Assembly (NCBI RefSeq): GCF_009908315.1
Contig: NZ_JAAATW010000001.1
Coordinates: 1,488,001-1,552,000, forward strand
Source: Paragemmobacter ruber
GTDB lineage: Bacteria > Pseudomonadota > Alphaproteobacteria > Rhodobacterales > Rhodobacteraceae
Reading direction: 5' to 3'
Length of the DNA stretch: 64,000 nt
Positions 54,800 through 63,271 of this stretch are shown in pieces (positions within the stretch are counted from its first letter, which is position 1; every line of letters starts with the position of its first letter). The position numbers and the translations under genes are program-made. The notes beneath the pieces are model-generated. The model was not told where the DNA came from. It searched no databases and saw only the letters and a list, made by a program, of their open reading frames with translations.

Positions 54800-55516
54800 T
54801 CAGAACGGCAGGATGATATCGGTGATCTGTTGACCGTAGCGAGGTTGCTGCACATCGGTGATCTGACCCCGGCCGCCATAGGAAATGCGCGCCCCTGCGA
54901 TCTTGTCATAGGTGATTTCATTCTGGCGGGAAATGTCGACGGGCCGAACATAACCGGTCAGGATCAACTCCCTCAGTTCGAAATTCACGCGCACTTCCTG
55001 TTGCCCTTCAATCCGCAATACACCGTTTGGCAATTCTTCCACGACAGTTGCCGCGATCCGCAGCGTCAGCCGCTCCTGTCGCACAACCGATCCCTCGCCC
55101 TGATAGCTTGAGGCAGAACTGACCTCCGCCGCTTCGGCCATGCTGGCCCCCTCAGGCAATTCGCGGTCCAGACGCTGCGGCAGGCCCAGCAGCGACGGAA
55201 TTCCCATCTCCTCGTCCGAGCTTCGGCTGCGCCCGGAGGAATTGTTGATGCGTGCGCTGTCGTCGATTTCGATCACGACGGTCAGGATATCACCGCGCTG
55301 GGCGGCACGCCGATCCCCGAACAGCGCCCCCCTCTCCGAACTCCATAGCGAGGAGGGTGCACCCGGACCATCGGGATCGGAGCTTTCAGGGAGTGGGGCT
55401 GAATACATCGCGTGATGCTGGGTTGAACCTTCAAGCGGCGAAAAGCCGGGTGCGCGACCCACTTCCTCCAAACGGCCACATCCTGCCGCAACAGTCACGA
55501 TCAGCAGCCAGCGCAT
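54800..55516 (-). CDS. flgH: Flagellar L-ring protein FlgH
   Basis: A 238-residue outer-membrane L-ring lipoprotein. A very short signal ends in VAAGC (lipid cysteine C13). The conserved segments SLWSSERGALFGDRRAAQRGD, ILTVVIEIDDSARINN, and the C-terminal GYVRPVDISRQNEITYDKIA and ARISYGGRG match FlgH closely. It forms the bushing with the FlgI P ring. It overlaps flgA by 16 bases. Confidence 0.94.
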   Translation of the reverse strand: MRWLLIVTVAAGCGRLEEVGRAPGFSPLEGSTQHHAMYSAPLPESSDPDGPGAPSSLWSSERGALFGDRRAAQRGDILTVVIEIDDSARINNSSGRSRSSDEEMGIPSLLGLPQRLDRELPEGASMAEAAEVSSASSYQGEGSVVRQERLTLRIAATVVEELPNGVLRIEGQQEVRVNFELRELILTGYVRPVDISRQNEITYDKIAGARISYGGRGQITDVQQPRYGQQITDIILPF

Positions 55517-55968
55517 GCGTCATCCCCCACGGCCACATTGCCATCCGCCATCACGCGGCCAGAAACCACGGTCTTGGACCCAAGGCTGATGACACGGATC
55601 ACCTCGCCCGCACCGCCCTTGTCCAGCGCCCGCCCTTCCGCAGCGATTTCCAACCCCCCGCGCAGATAGCGCATCTGCACGATCGCATTTCGCCCGATCA
55701 GGATGGGCGGACCCACATCACTGGCCAGTATCGGACGCCCTGGATAGATCGTCCGTCGGGCCTGCAGGCCGATGGCCTGCGCGGGATCGACCAGCGCGCC
55801 GGGAATGGCAGCCTCTACCACCGCCATGTCCGCCGATGACAAGGTGCTCTGCGCCGCGATGACGCGGGTCGCGACAAGGCTTTCGGCACCTTGTGCCGCC
55901 AGCGCGCCGATGGTCGCCGATCCGAACAGACTGATCAAACAGGCAAGGACGCTTTCGGCCTTCATCAT
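55501..55968 (-). CDS. flgA: Flagellar P-ring assembly chaperone FlgA
   Basis: A 155-residue periplasmic chaperone (signal about 1-25) for FlgI assembly. The SAF-like domain is visible: LVATRVIAAQSTLSSADMAV, then AIGLQARRTIYPGRPILASDVG and GAGEVIRVISLGSKTVVSGRV. Shorter than enteric FlgA (about 220) because the N-terminal half is missing, as is usual in alphaproteobacteria. The C-terminal DDACAGC is unusual. The start overlaps the flgG stop; Met2 is an alternative. Confidence 0.88.
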   Translation of the reverse strand: MMKAESVLACLISLFGSATIGALAAQGAESLVATRVIAAQSTLSSADMAVVEAAIPGALVDPAQAIGLQARRTIYPGRPILASDVGPPILIGRNAIVQMRYLRGGLEIAAEGRALDKGGAGEVIRVISLGSKTVVSGRVMADGNVAVGDDACAGC

Positions 55969-56750
55969 CGCACCTGTGTTGTGGCGGCCAGCATCTGGTC
56001 TGCGGCGGTCAGCACCTTGGCATTCAGTTCGTACCCGCGCTGCGCCTTGATCAGTTCGGTCACCTCGCGCACGGCATCGACGGAACTTTCCTCCAGATAG
56101 CCCTGCCGCAAGGTGCCCAGCCCATCGACGCCGGGCGTCCCGGGCAAGGGTGGGCCCGATGCAGCACTTTCCATAAAGAGGTTGGATCCGATCGCCTCTA
56201 ACCCCTTCTCGTTCGTGAAGCCGGTCAAGGTGATCTGGCCCAATTGTTCAGGGTCGGTCCGATCGGCGAAATAGGCCCAAACTTCGCCCGCCGCATTGAT
56301 CGAAAGACTGCGCGTCTCGGGCGGGATCGTGATGCCCGGTGCCACGGCATGGCCGTCCGCCGTGACGATCAGCCCATCAGCGCTGCGCCGAAGCGCTCCG
56401 TCGCGCGTGTAGCCGGCAAGGCCCGAGGGCAGCGTCACCTCAAGGTAACCCTGTCCCTCGATCGCAAGATCAAGATCGCCACCCGTTTCCGAGAAGGTTC
56501 CCTGCGACAGAACGACAGAGACCGCGGCCGGTCGCACCCCCATGCCCAACTGGATGCCGGTTGGAAGCATCGTCCCGTCTTCGGCCGTCACCGTGCCCGG
56601 GCGCGCAATCTGATCATAGTGAAGGTCAGCAAAATCCGCGCGGCGGGCATTATACCCGGTGGTCGACATGTTGGCGAGGTTGTGGGACACCACATCAACG
56701 CGCATCTGCTGTGCCGCCATCCCTGTGGCGGCGATCTGCAAGGCCTTCAT
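55965..56750 (-). CDS. flgG: Flagellar distal rod protein FlgG
   Basis: A 261-residue distal-rod subunit. Axial signature MKALQIAATGMAAQQMRVDV with SHNLANMSTTGYNARRADF at the N-terminus, VRPAAVSVVLSQGTFSETGG and LDLAIEGQGYLEVTLP in the middle, and EESSVDAVREVTELIKAQRG with YELNAKVLTAADQML at the end. The length is normal. One base separates it from flgF upstream. Confidence 0.95.
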   Translation of the reverse strand: MKALQIAATGMAAQQMRVDVVSHNLANMSTTGYNARRADFADLHYDQIARPGTVTAEDGTMLPTGIQLGMGVRPAAVSVVLSQGTFSETGGDLDLAIEGQGYLEVTLPSGLAGYTRDGALRRSADGLIVTADGHAVAPGITIPPETRSLSINAAGEVWAYFADRTDPEQLGQITLTGFTNEKGLEAIGSNLFMESAASGPPLPGTPGVDGLGTLRQGYLEESSVDAVREVTELIKAQRGYELNAKVLTAADQMLAATTQVR

Positions 56751-56751
56751 A

Positions 56752-57462
56752 TCACTCTCCGATCGTGCGGATCATGCCGCGCATCCGTTCGTCTTCGCGG
56801 TCAAGGAAGCTCTGCCCCATCTCGTAGGCGCGCTGCACCTCGATCATCCGGGCGACCTCGGTCACCGGGTCGACGTTGCTTTCTTCCAACGCACCCTGAA
56901 CCAGATCGGCACCCTCTGCGGGTGCGGTCTGACCAGCAGAGAACAGTGTCCCCGCGTCGTGTCGAAGGGTCAGCGGGTCTTCGGGCAGCCACAGGCCGAT
57001 CCGCGCCACCGGCGCGCCATCGGCGGTCAGCGTGCCATCTCGCCCCAGCATCACCTGCCGCGCACCGGGCGGCAGCACCACCGGCGCACCCCCGGCATCA
57101 AGAAGGCGATCTCCGTTCGCTGTCGCCAGGCTGCCATCGGCCCCGGGCGTGAAGGCCCCCGCGCGCGTCAGCCGATCGCCATCCGGTGTCTGCAGCAGGA
57201 AGAAACCCTCGCCGCGGATGGCGAAATCGAACTGCCCGCCGGTTTGAACCAGCCCGCCTTCGGCAAGATCTATCTGTCGTGTTCCGCCCAGCGCCATCGA
57301 AAGCGAAGGCGCCTCTCCCGCCCGGCGCACGTATTCCGAGAAAATCACCCCCTCACGCCGAAAGCCGTTGGTCGCGCTGTTGGCGATGTTGTTTGCCACC
57401 ACCTGCATTTCGCGCATCAGTCCGGATTGGCGGGTCAGTGTGACGTAACCGGTTGCCTCCAT
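56752..57462 (-). CDS. flgF: Flagellar proximal rod protein FlgF
   Basis: A 236-residue proximal-rod subunit. The N-terminal MEATGYVTLTRQSGLMREMQ with VVANNIANSATNGFRREGVI, the middle QFDFAIRGEGFFLLQTPDG and the end EESNVDPVTEVARMIEVQRA (then YEMGQSFLDREDERM) are diagnostic. It sits between fliQ and flgG in the usual alphaproteobacterial order. Confidence 0.93.
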   Translation of the reverse strand: MEATGYVTLTRQSGLMREMQVVANNIANSATNGFRREGVIFSEYVRRAGEAPSLSMALGGTRQIDLAEGGLVQTGGQFDFAIRGEGFFLLQTPDGDRLTRAGAFTPGADGSLATANGDRLLDAGGAPVVLPPGARQVMLGRDGTLTADGAPVARIGLWLPEDPLTLRHDAGTLFSAGQTAPAEGADLVQGALEESNVDPVTEVARMIEVQRAYEMGQSFLDREDERMRGMIRTIGE

Positions 57463-57465
57463 CCA

Positions 57466-57732
57466 TCAGCCCCCCGCAACCACAGGCAGGACGCTGCGCT
57501 GAAAGAAGTCCACCAGCCGGGCGGTCATGAAGCTCATGCTGGCCCAGAACACGACCATCATCGCCGCGACTTTGGGGACGAAGGTCAGCGTCGCCTCTTG
57601 CACGCTTGTCAGGGCCTGCAACAGGCCGATGGCCAGGCCAGCCAGGAGCGCCACAGCAAGCATCGGGGTTGAGATCTGTACAGCGATCCAGAGCCCCTGC
57701 CGCAGCATGTCGAAGATCAGGGCCTCGCTCAT
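57466..57732 (-). CDS. fliQ: Flagellar export gate protein FliQ
   Basis: An 88-residue membrane protein with two helices (about 15-40 and 48-72). The family pattern LLAGLAIGLLQALTSVQEAT and LTFVPKVAAMMVVFW is clear. It wraps around FliP in the export gate. It overlaps fliE by ATGA; fliP and fliR are in the other two operons of the cluster. Confidence 0.93.
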   Translation of the reverse strand: MSEALIFDMLRQGLWIAVQISTPMLAVALLAGLAIGLLQALTSVQEATLTFVPKVAAMMVVFWASMSFMTARLVDFFQRSVLPVVAGG

Positions 57733-58019
57733 ACCGGCATCCTCAGGATTTCCTGATAGGCCTCAACCACCCGATCGCGCACGGCGGCGACCGTTTCCAC
57801 CGCAGACTGGGTTGATGTCAGCGCCTCGACCAGTTGGTGGATGCTTGCCTCACCGGTCATGGCGGCGCGGGCGGTTGCTTCGTTCCGGTTCAGCGTGGCT
57901 GCGAACTCTGCGGCGAAATCGGCCGCGTGCGACGACAGGGACGGATCGGCGGGTTCCGGGCGCAGCGCCGCCCGGTCGCGCAGGTAAAGGTCAGGGGCAA
58001 TGGAGGCAAAGATGGTCAT
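57729..58019 (-). CDS. fliE: Flagellar hook-basal body protein FliE
   Basis: A 96-residue rod-MS ring adaptor. The C-terminal half EASIHQLVEALTSTQSAVETVAAVRDRVVEAYQEILRMPV (about 57-96) is the FliE signature. The start at MTIFASIAPD is used; an in-frame ATG ten codons upstream overlaps flgC. It is 10 bases after flgC. Confidence 0.9.
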   Translation of the reverse strand: MTIFASIAPDLYLRDRAALRPEPADPSLSSHAADFAAEFAATLNRNEATARAAMTGEASIHQLVEALTSTQSAVETVAAVRDRVVEAYQEILRMPV

Positions 58020-58029
58020 GTGCGGGCCC

Positions 58030-58404
58030 TCAACGACGGATGAGATCAAACAGGCTTTGCATCATCTGCCGTGCCTGATCAAAGATGCGGAGATTGGCCT
58101 CGTAGCCACGCTGTGCCTCGCGCGCGTCGGCAAGCTCCATGATCAGATCGACATTCGAACCGTCATAGTGCCCCGTTTGATCGGCGAGGGGATGGGCAGG
58201 GTCATGGACCCGCTGCCCAGGGCGGTCATCCAGCCGCAGCGGACCCAGTCTCACGCCGCCATCGGCGATCTGAAAGGTGGCAATCTTTCGCTGGTAGCCC
58301 GGCGTATCGGCATTTGCGATGTTTTCGGACACATGGCGCAGCCGCATCGCCTGCGCATCCATCCCGCTGCTGGCCGCGGCAAGCGCTGTGGTCAGGGAGT
58401 TCAT
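58030..58404 (-). CDS. flgC: Flagellar proximal rod protein FlgC
   Basis: A 124-residue rod subunit. N-terminal SGMDAQAMRLRHVSENIANA with DTPGYQRK and C-terminal SNVDLIMELADAREAQRGYE with ANLRIFDQARQMMQSL are typical; the family VNV(V/I) motif appears here as SNVDL. The ATG overlaps the flgB TGA; a GTG one codon earlier is possible. Confidence 0.93.
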   Translation of the reverse strand: MNSLTTALAAASSGMDAQAMRLRHVSENIANADTPGYQRKIATFQIADGGVRLGPLRLDDRPGQRVHDPAHPLADQTGHYDGSNVDLIMELADAREAQRGYEANLRIFDQARQMMQSLFDLIRR

Positions 58405-58763
58405 CACTGACCTCCCCGCCCGAGCGCCACGCGGACGACGGCCGATGTGCTGCGATAGATGGACAGCGCCATTTCATGGCCTTGCCGGGTTTCCGCCATG
58501 CGCCGCATCTGATCTTCCAGCGCGACCGTGTTTCCGTTCGGATCTGCGGCAAGCTTCAAGATGGCAGGGCGGGCCGAGGCCGCCCCGTCCCCCGTGGCGC
58601 CGTTCGGCCCGCCACGATACACCTGCGCAAAAGCGGGAAGGTCTGCCGCACGGTAGCCCGGCGTGTCTGCATGGGCGATATTTCGGGCAATCACGGCCAT
58701 GCGTGCGCCCGCATGGGCCGCAAGACCCTGCGCCATCCGTGTCAGTTCAAGCTTCTCGAACAT
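58404..58763 (-). CDS. flgB: Flagellar proximal rod protein FlgB
   Basis: A 119-residue rod subunit. The N-terminal RMAQGLAAHAGARMAVIARN with IAHADTPGYRAADLP is diagnostic, and the C-terminal LEDQMRRMAETRQGHEMALS and IYRSTSAVVRVALG match the family end. It heads the flgB-flgC-fliE-fliQ-flgF-flgG-flgA-flgH-fliL2 operon. Its upstream region, shared with fliI, holds a CtrA-like box. Confidence 0.92.
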   Translation of the reverse strand: MFEKLELTRMAQGLAAHAGARMAVIARNIAHADTPGYRAADLPAFAQVYRGGPNGATGDGAASARPAILKLAADPNGNTVALEDQMRRMAETRQGHEMALSIYRSTSAVVRVALGRGGQ

Positions 58764-58786
58764 CTCGGGCTTCTCCCTCGATTGGT

Positions 58787-58801
58787 TTCACCAAGGCTTA
58801 A
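58787..58801. promoter_or_regulatory. CtrA-like box between flgB and fliI
   Basis: TTCA-N7-TTAA, one mismatch from the CtrA consensus, in the 87 bases between the divergent flgB and fliI starts (about 25 bases from flgB and 50 from fliI). Third such box in the cluster. Confidence 0.5.
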
Positions 58802-58850
58802 GCCCGATTCGCTAAGGAAGGGTTGAAGCCCCCAAAAAAGGATGCCGATC

Positions 58851-60146
58851 ATGTTCGACAGTCTCCGCGCCCGCATCGCCGGTATCCGCAGCACCACGCG
58901 CATCGGGCGGGTGGCTGCTGTCGGGCCTTCCACCGTGCAGGTGACCGGCCTGTCGGATGTGGCGGCGCTTGGGGACCGCGTGTTTGTCGGTCTGATGGGG
59001 GCCGAGGTGATCGCCTTGGGTCCGCAGGGCCTGACGGTTCTGCCCGACTCCCCGACCGAAGGCATTTCGATCGGTGATCCCGTCGGGCATCAGGGACCGG
59101 CCGCGATTGCCCCAGATGCCAGCTGGATCGGGCGCATCCTTGATCCTGATGGGCAGCCCTTGGATGGCCGCCCGCTGTTGTCCGGTCTGCAAAGCCGCCC
59201 GTTGCGTGCTTCGCCCCCCGCGGCCGCGTCCCGTCGCCGATTGGGGGAAAGGCTTGCCACCGGGTTGGCGGCCTTCGATACGATGCTGCCCCTTGTTCAG
59301 GGCCAGCGTCTTGGCCTTTTTGCGGGTTCAGGCGTTGGGAAATCCACGTTGCTGGGTAGTTTCGCGCGACATGTCGCCGCCGATGTGGTGATCGTGGCCC
59401 TTGTGGGTGAACGCGGGCGAGAAGTTCGCGCCTTCGCCGAGGATGTTCTCGGGGCGGCGGGGCTTGCCCGCAGCGTCATCATCGCTGCCACGTCGGATCA
59501 GTCGCCGCTGGTTCGGCGTCGCTGCCCTTTGGCTGCAATGGCGGTTGCTGAACATTTCCGCGATCAAGGCGCGCAGGTCCTGCTGCTGTGCGACAGCATC
59601 ACCCGGTTCGCCGAAGCCCATCGCGAGGTTGCCGCCGCGGGTGGCGAGCCGATCAGTCTGGGTGGCTGGCCGCCGTCCCTGTCGCATGCCATCATGTCAC
59701 TGGCCGAACGCGCCGGTCCGGGCGGTGATACCACAGGCGGGGACATCACCGCCATCTTCACGGTCCTGGTCGCCGGTTCGAACATGGAAGAGCCTGTGGC
59801 CGATATCCTGCGCGGGGTTCTTGATGGCCATGTCATTCTTGACCGCGCGATCGCCGAGCGCGGGCGCTTTCCTGCGGTCAACCTGCTGCGCTCGCTGTCG
59901 CGCAGCCTGCCTGACTGCGCAACCGATGAAGAAAACACCATGATTGCAGAAGCAAGGCGCCTCCTTTCAGCTTGGGACCGCGCCGAACTCATGGTCCAAT
60001 CCGGATTGTACAGCGCTGGATCGGACAGCCTGACAGACCGCGCCATCCGCCTTTTTCCGCAGTTGGACGCCTTCCTCGCTGAAACTGCACCAACCGATGT
60101 ACCCGGCCATGCGTTTCAGCGGTTGCGCCATATTCTGTCATCCTGA
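58851..60146 (+). CDS. fliI: Flagellar export ATPase FliI
   Basis: A 431-residue F1-beta-like ATPase that drives export. Walker A is AGSGVGKST (about 158-166), Walker B is VLLLCDSITRFAEAHREV, and the gene has the family GERGREVRAF and DTTGGDITAIFTVLVAGSNMEEPVADILRGVLDGH segments (the latter spread over about 290-325). The ATG at 58851 is eight bases after AAAGGA and is preferred to the ATG at 58842, which directly abuts it. It is a lone plus-strand gene among minus-strand operons. Confidence 0.95.
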   Translation: MFDSLRARIAGIRSTTRIGRVAAVGPSTVQVTGLSDVAALGDRVFVGLMGAEVIALGPQGLTVLPDSPTEGISIGDPVGHQGPAAIAPDASWIGRILDPDGQPLDGRPLLSGLQSRPLRASPPAAASRRRLGERLATGLAAFDTMLPLVQGQRLGLFAGSGVGKSTLLGSFARHVAADVVIVALVGERGREVRAFAEDVLGAAGLARSVIIAATSDQSPLVRRRCPLAAMAVAEHFRDQGAQVLLLCDSITRFAEAHREVAAAGGEPISLGGWPPSLSHAIMSLAERAGPGGDTTGGDITAIFTVLVAGSNMEEPVADILRGVLDGHVILDRAIAERGRFPAVNLLRSLSRSLPDCATDEENTMIAEARRLLSAWDRAELMVQSGLYSAGSDSLTDRAIRLFPQLDAFLAETAPTDVPGHAFQRLRHILSS

Positions 60147-60230
60147 CCGCGCAGCGAATGGTCGCATCTATGCGCGCCACCGGCAATGGATGCGTTCTCA
60201 TTGGGTGCAAGTGGAGTATGGGTTGGTAGC

Positions 60231-61037
60231 TCACAGCCGGCGCAGAAAAGACCGGCTCTGTTGCAGCAGGGTAAGCGCCGAATTGGCGGAACCCGACCCT
60301 TCGCCAAAGCTCGCCGTGACAAGGAAACGCTGGATCAGGCGCTCTACGGTGCTGCTGTCCTTGAACTGGCTGATCGTATCAGCCCCGAAGACAGCGGCAG
60401 CCCGGGATCGCATGGCGGAAAGCTGTTGATCCAGATCTAGTGCCGCCGTGCTCCGTGGCAGGTTGAGCGCGCCCCGCATCACCGTGGACAGAGGTGCATC
60501 GCCAAGAATGCGCAGCCACTTCGTTGTCTCGCTCGACGATCCGGCCGCAAGGCTCGCCAGTTCCCGGCGCGCGTTCAAGGCCAGACGCAAGTTACCGTCC
60601 ACCCCTCCGACCGCCGTCTCGAACCTCTGCTGCTTCCAGCGCGTCATCACCTCGCCGGGAAAATCAGAAAGAACAGTCCGCGGCACTGAAAAATCGCCAA
60701 AGCCGAAGGCCGAAGAAAGCTCCAGATACCGCTTGTCGGTCAGCCTGTTTGCAAGCGCGTCTTGCCGCAGCGTCCCGTCTTCCAAGACTTTGCGGATGAA
60801 GGCCCGGGCGTTGACATCCGCCTCCAAACCAAAGGCTTCAAGGGTAATCCGCAGCAGGCGCCGGTCGTTCACAAGCGCCTCTGCAGTGCGAACCGATCCG
60901 ATCTTCCCGCGAAAATATGCCTCGTCACGTTGGATCGCGGGCTGTCGTGCAAAGGTTGCGCTTTGCATGGCTTCGGTCCGCTTGAGAAACGACCAACCGC
61001 CGGGGCCCGACAAGGGAACGAGCGGCTGGAATGTCAT
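60231..61037 (-). CDS. DUF1217 flagellar protein
   Basis: A 268-residue protein with the helical DUF1217 pattern: RDEAYFRGKIGSVRTAEALV, NDRRLLRITLEAFGLEADVN, ARAFIRKVLEDGTLRQDALA and NRLTDKRYLELSSAFGFGDF (within about 36-118). DUF1217 proteins occur only in alphaproteobacterial flagellar clusters and have no assigned role. No signal or membrane segment. The stop side faces fliI; the start overlaps flbT by ATGA. Confidence 0.8.
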   Translation of the reverse strand: MTFQPLVPLSGPGGWSFLKRTEAMQSATFARQPAIQRDEAYFRGKIGSVRTAEALVNDRRLLRITLEAFGLEADVNARAFIRKVLEDGTLRQDALANRLTDKRYLELSSAFGFGDFSVPRTVLSDFPGEVMTRWKQQRFETAVGGVDGNLRLALNARRELASLAAGSSSETTKWLRILGDAPLSTVMRGALNLPRSTAALDLDQQLSAMRSRAAAVFGADTISQFKDSSTVERLIQRFLVTASFGEGSGSANSALTLLQQSRSFLRRL

Positions 61038-61438
61038 GACCGGTGCGCCGCCAACAGCCGCTCCTCCCGTGGCAAGAGGGTGCGCAGGGCCTTGAGCGCA
61101 GGATAGTACTGCTCCGCCAGAACCGACTTGGACGCAAGGCCAAGCTGCGCGCGGCTGTCAGGGTCCGTCAGGACCTGGCTCAACTGCTCCACCGCGCGCA
61201 GGATGGCCATGCGCATCGCCTCCGGCTCCGCGTCGCCTGACAGCACAAGCTGCGCCATATAGCAGACGCGCCGGACCGGGGTGGTGGCTTCACCCGGATG
61301 GATCGCATCGCGCAGGCGCAGGATGTTGGCATTCGGGGTCATCACCGAAAGCCGGCTGCGTTTGTCGCCGTTCTCGATGACGGCGCCGTTGATCAGCACG
61401 CGCTCATGCGGGCCCAATTTGAGAACCAACCCCGTCAT
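61034..61438 (-). CDS. flbT: Flagellin mRNA regulator FlbT
   Basis: A 134-residue FlbT. The opening GLVLKLGPHERVLINGAVIE with NGDKRSRLSV, then NANILRLRDAI and CYMAQLVLSGD, match the family. In Caulobacter, FlbT binds the flagellin mRNA leader and triggers its decay before hook completion, opposed by FlaF. Here it lies in the flagellin-flaF-flbT transcript. A longer upstream frame exists but overlaps flaF. Confidence 0.92.
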   Translation of the reverse strand: MTGLVLKLGPHERVLINGAVIENGDKRSRLSVMTPNANILRLRDAIHPGEATTPVRRVCYMAQLVLSGDAEPEAMRMAILRAVEQLSQVLTDPDSRAQLGLASKSVLAEQYYPALKALRTLLPREERLLAAHRS

Positions 61439-61809
61439 GTCGACGCATCTCCCCGCAGCCCGCGCATGACCGAGGTGTTGATCCCGATCAGGACGGAAAC
61501 ATCGGCGCGGCCGTCCAGCACGGCCGCGCTGTGCTGCACCGTGAATTGATAGAGGTAGAACAGCCGGGCGCGCAGATCCGTGGGCAGGCTGTTGCGCGAT
61601 CCGGCCACATCGGCGGCCAAGGCTGACCAAAGCAGAAGGTTGCGGTTCAAGGCACTTGCCAGCGCCGAAAAGCCCGCCTTGCCGCCTGTTTCGGCATTGC
61701 GAAGGGCGGCTGTGGCCTGCGCCAGCAAGTCGTATTCCAAGGCCCGGGGATTGTTCAGCGCGATATCCGGGCGCAGATAGGCGGATCTTGCAAGTTGTTG
61801 TGCCGTCAT
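61435..61809 (-). CDS. flaF: Flagellin assembly regulator FlaF
   Basis: A 124-residue FlaF. The region RALEYDLLAQATAALRNAET, LNRNLLLWSALAADVAGSRN and SLPTDLRARLFYLYQFTVQH (about 23-94) is characteristic. It is a flagellin chaperone or activator of flagellin translation. It overlaps flbT and lies 70 bases after the flagellin stop, with a GC-rich hairpin in between. Confidence 0.92.
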   Translation of the reverse strand: MTAQQLARSAYLRPDIALNNPRALEYDLLAQATAALRNAETGGKAGFSALASALNRNLLLWSALAADVAGSRNSLPTDLRARLFYLYQFTVQHSAAVLDGRADVSVLIGINTSVMRGLRGDAST

Positions 61810-61838
61810 TCTTTTCTCCGGCGGATTTGGATGGGTGA

Positions 61839-61861
61839 GGGGCCGGGATCATCCCGGCCCC
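61839..61861 (-). terminator. Hairpin after flagellin gene
   Basis: A 9-bp GGGGCCGGG/CCCGGCCCC stem with a 5-base loop in the 70 bases between the flagellin stop and flaF. No U-run follows on the minus strand, so it is more likely a 3' mRNA stabiliser or a partial terminator that keeps flagellin above FlaF/FlbT. Confidence 0.6.
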
Positions 61862-61879
61862 CTTCTGGATCCACCCGCG

Positions 61880-63097
61880 TCAGCGGAACAGAGACAGCAG
61901 GTTCTGCGGCTGCTGGTTCGCGATCGACAGCGCCTGGGTCGCCAACTGCTGCTGCACCTGCAGGGCCTGCAGGCGGGCCGATGCCTCCTCCATGTCTGCA
62001 TCGACCAGCGATCCGATCCCGGATTTCAGCGCGTCCGACAGTTTGCCGACGAATTCGGACTGCGTCTTGATCCGACCCTCGATCGAACCGAAGGCGGCCG
62101 ATGCATCCACCGCCGTATCCAGCAGCCCGTCAATCGCCCCAAGCGCCAGTTCTGCGCCGGCCGCCGTCGATACGTCGATCCCGTCAAGTGCGCCCAGGGC
62201 GCCAGAGTTGGCGTTGCGGAACTGACCGCTCACCGCCAGATCGACGTCACCATCGTTGGTGAACGAAAGCTGCCCGGCCGAGCCGCTGTCGTAATCCACG
62301 GTCAGCCCGTCGATCCCCAGCGCATCCACCGCGTTCTTCAGGCCGACAGCCACCAGATCGGCAACCGAGTTGTTGCCGCTGGCCACGTCGGATTCGGTCA
62401 CCGTGTAGGTTGCCTGCCGGTCGCCGATCCGCAGGCTGACCGTGTCACCCGCAGCCCATGCGGTCGTGCCATCTGCAATGGTGATATCATCCGTTCCACC
62501 CGCCGAATCGAGCGACAGAACGAACGTGTCCCCTGCGCCCGAAATGGTGCCACCCGTCGTGGTCGAGAAGATGTCATTCGCGGCGTAATCGCCGGTCGAA
62601 AGGTTCTGGCCATTCACCGTGATGGTCGAAGCAGTGACACCGCTCGAGGACCGGTCCAGCGATGCCAGCACCTCGATGCTCGTCGTCGAGCCGTCAACGA
62701 GGTTCAGACCGTTGAACTGCGCCGAGTTGACGACGGATTCGATCTGCTCCTTCAGGGCCGTCACATCGGTGTTCAGCTTCGCCCGATCGACGTTTTCGGC
62801 CTGCGCAGCGACGATCTTGCCTTTCATCTGCTTTAGCAGGTCCGTCACCGTTTCCGACGCCTGCCGCGCCACCGCGATGGTCGATGTGGCAAGAGATAGG
62901 CTGTCGGAAATCCCCTTGAAGCTTTCGACATCCGACTCCATCACCTTCGAGATGGCCCAGACCGAGGCATTGTCCTTGGCCGAAGCGATGGATTTCCCGG
63001 TGGAAATCTCCTGCTGCGTCATGCCGAGGTTGTTGTTGATCGACTTGATGGTTTGCAGCGCGACCATCGCGCTGTTGTTGGTCAGAATGGACGACAT
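61880..63097 (-). CDS. fliC: Flagellin (FliC)
   Basis: A 405-residue filament subunit. The conserved N-terminal D0/D1 region (MSSILTNNSAMVALQTIKSI with NNNLGMTQQEISTGK and ASVWAISKVMESDV) and the C-terminal ASARLQALQVQQQLATQALS with IANQQPQNLLSLFR flank a variable surface domain (about 150-310). The start is the ATG 8 bases after GAGGAT; an ATG two codons earlier is too close to it. Followed by flaF-flbT. Confidence 0.96.
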   Translation of the reverse strand: MSSILTNNSAMVALQTIKSINNNLGMTQQEISTGKSIASAKDNASVWAISKVMESDVESFKGISDSLSLATSTIAVARQASETVTDLLKQMKGKIVAAQAENVDRAKLNTDVTALKEQIESVVNSAQFNGLNLVDGSTTSIEVLASLDRSSSGVTASTITVNGQNLSTGDYAANDIFSTTTGGTISGAGDTFVLSLDSAGGTDDITIADGTTAWAAGDTVSLRIGDRQATYTVTESDVASGNNSVADLVAVGLKNAVDALGIDGLTVDYDSGSAGQLSFTNDGDVDLAVSGQFRNANSGALGALDGIDVSTAAGAELALGAIDGLLDTAVDASAAFGSIEGRIKTQSEFVGKLSDALKSGIGSLVDADMEEASARLQALQVQQQLATQALSIANQQPQNLLSLFR

Positions 63098-63167
63098 TTT
63101 CATATCCTCATGGAACGGCGCCTTTGGCGCAGGTTTGCCCGACGGTTTCTGCCCGGTACGCGCGGTT

Positions 63168-63183
63168 GGCTACCGCCGTGCCA
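63168..63183 (-). promoter_or_regulatory. Possible sigma-54 -24/-12 element for flagellin
   Basis: On the minus strand TGGCACG-N4-TAGCC, compared with the sigma-54 consensus TGGCACG-N4-TTGCW, about 71 bases upstream of the flagellin start. Two positions of the -12 part differ, so the call is weak. A half CtrA site (GGTTAA on plus) lies 50 bases further upstream. Confidence 0.35.
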
Positions 63184-63271
63184 CCCCGCTGCGGGATGCC
63201 CCCTCATCTCGTCTGACAAGGGTTAAGTCTTTGCTGATGGGTCGGGGGCGAATGCGCCGCATTTGAAACAA

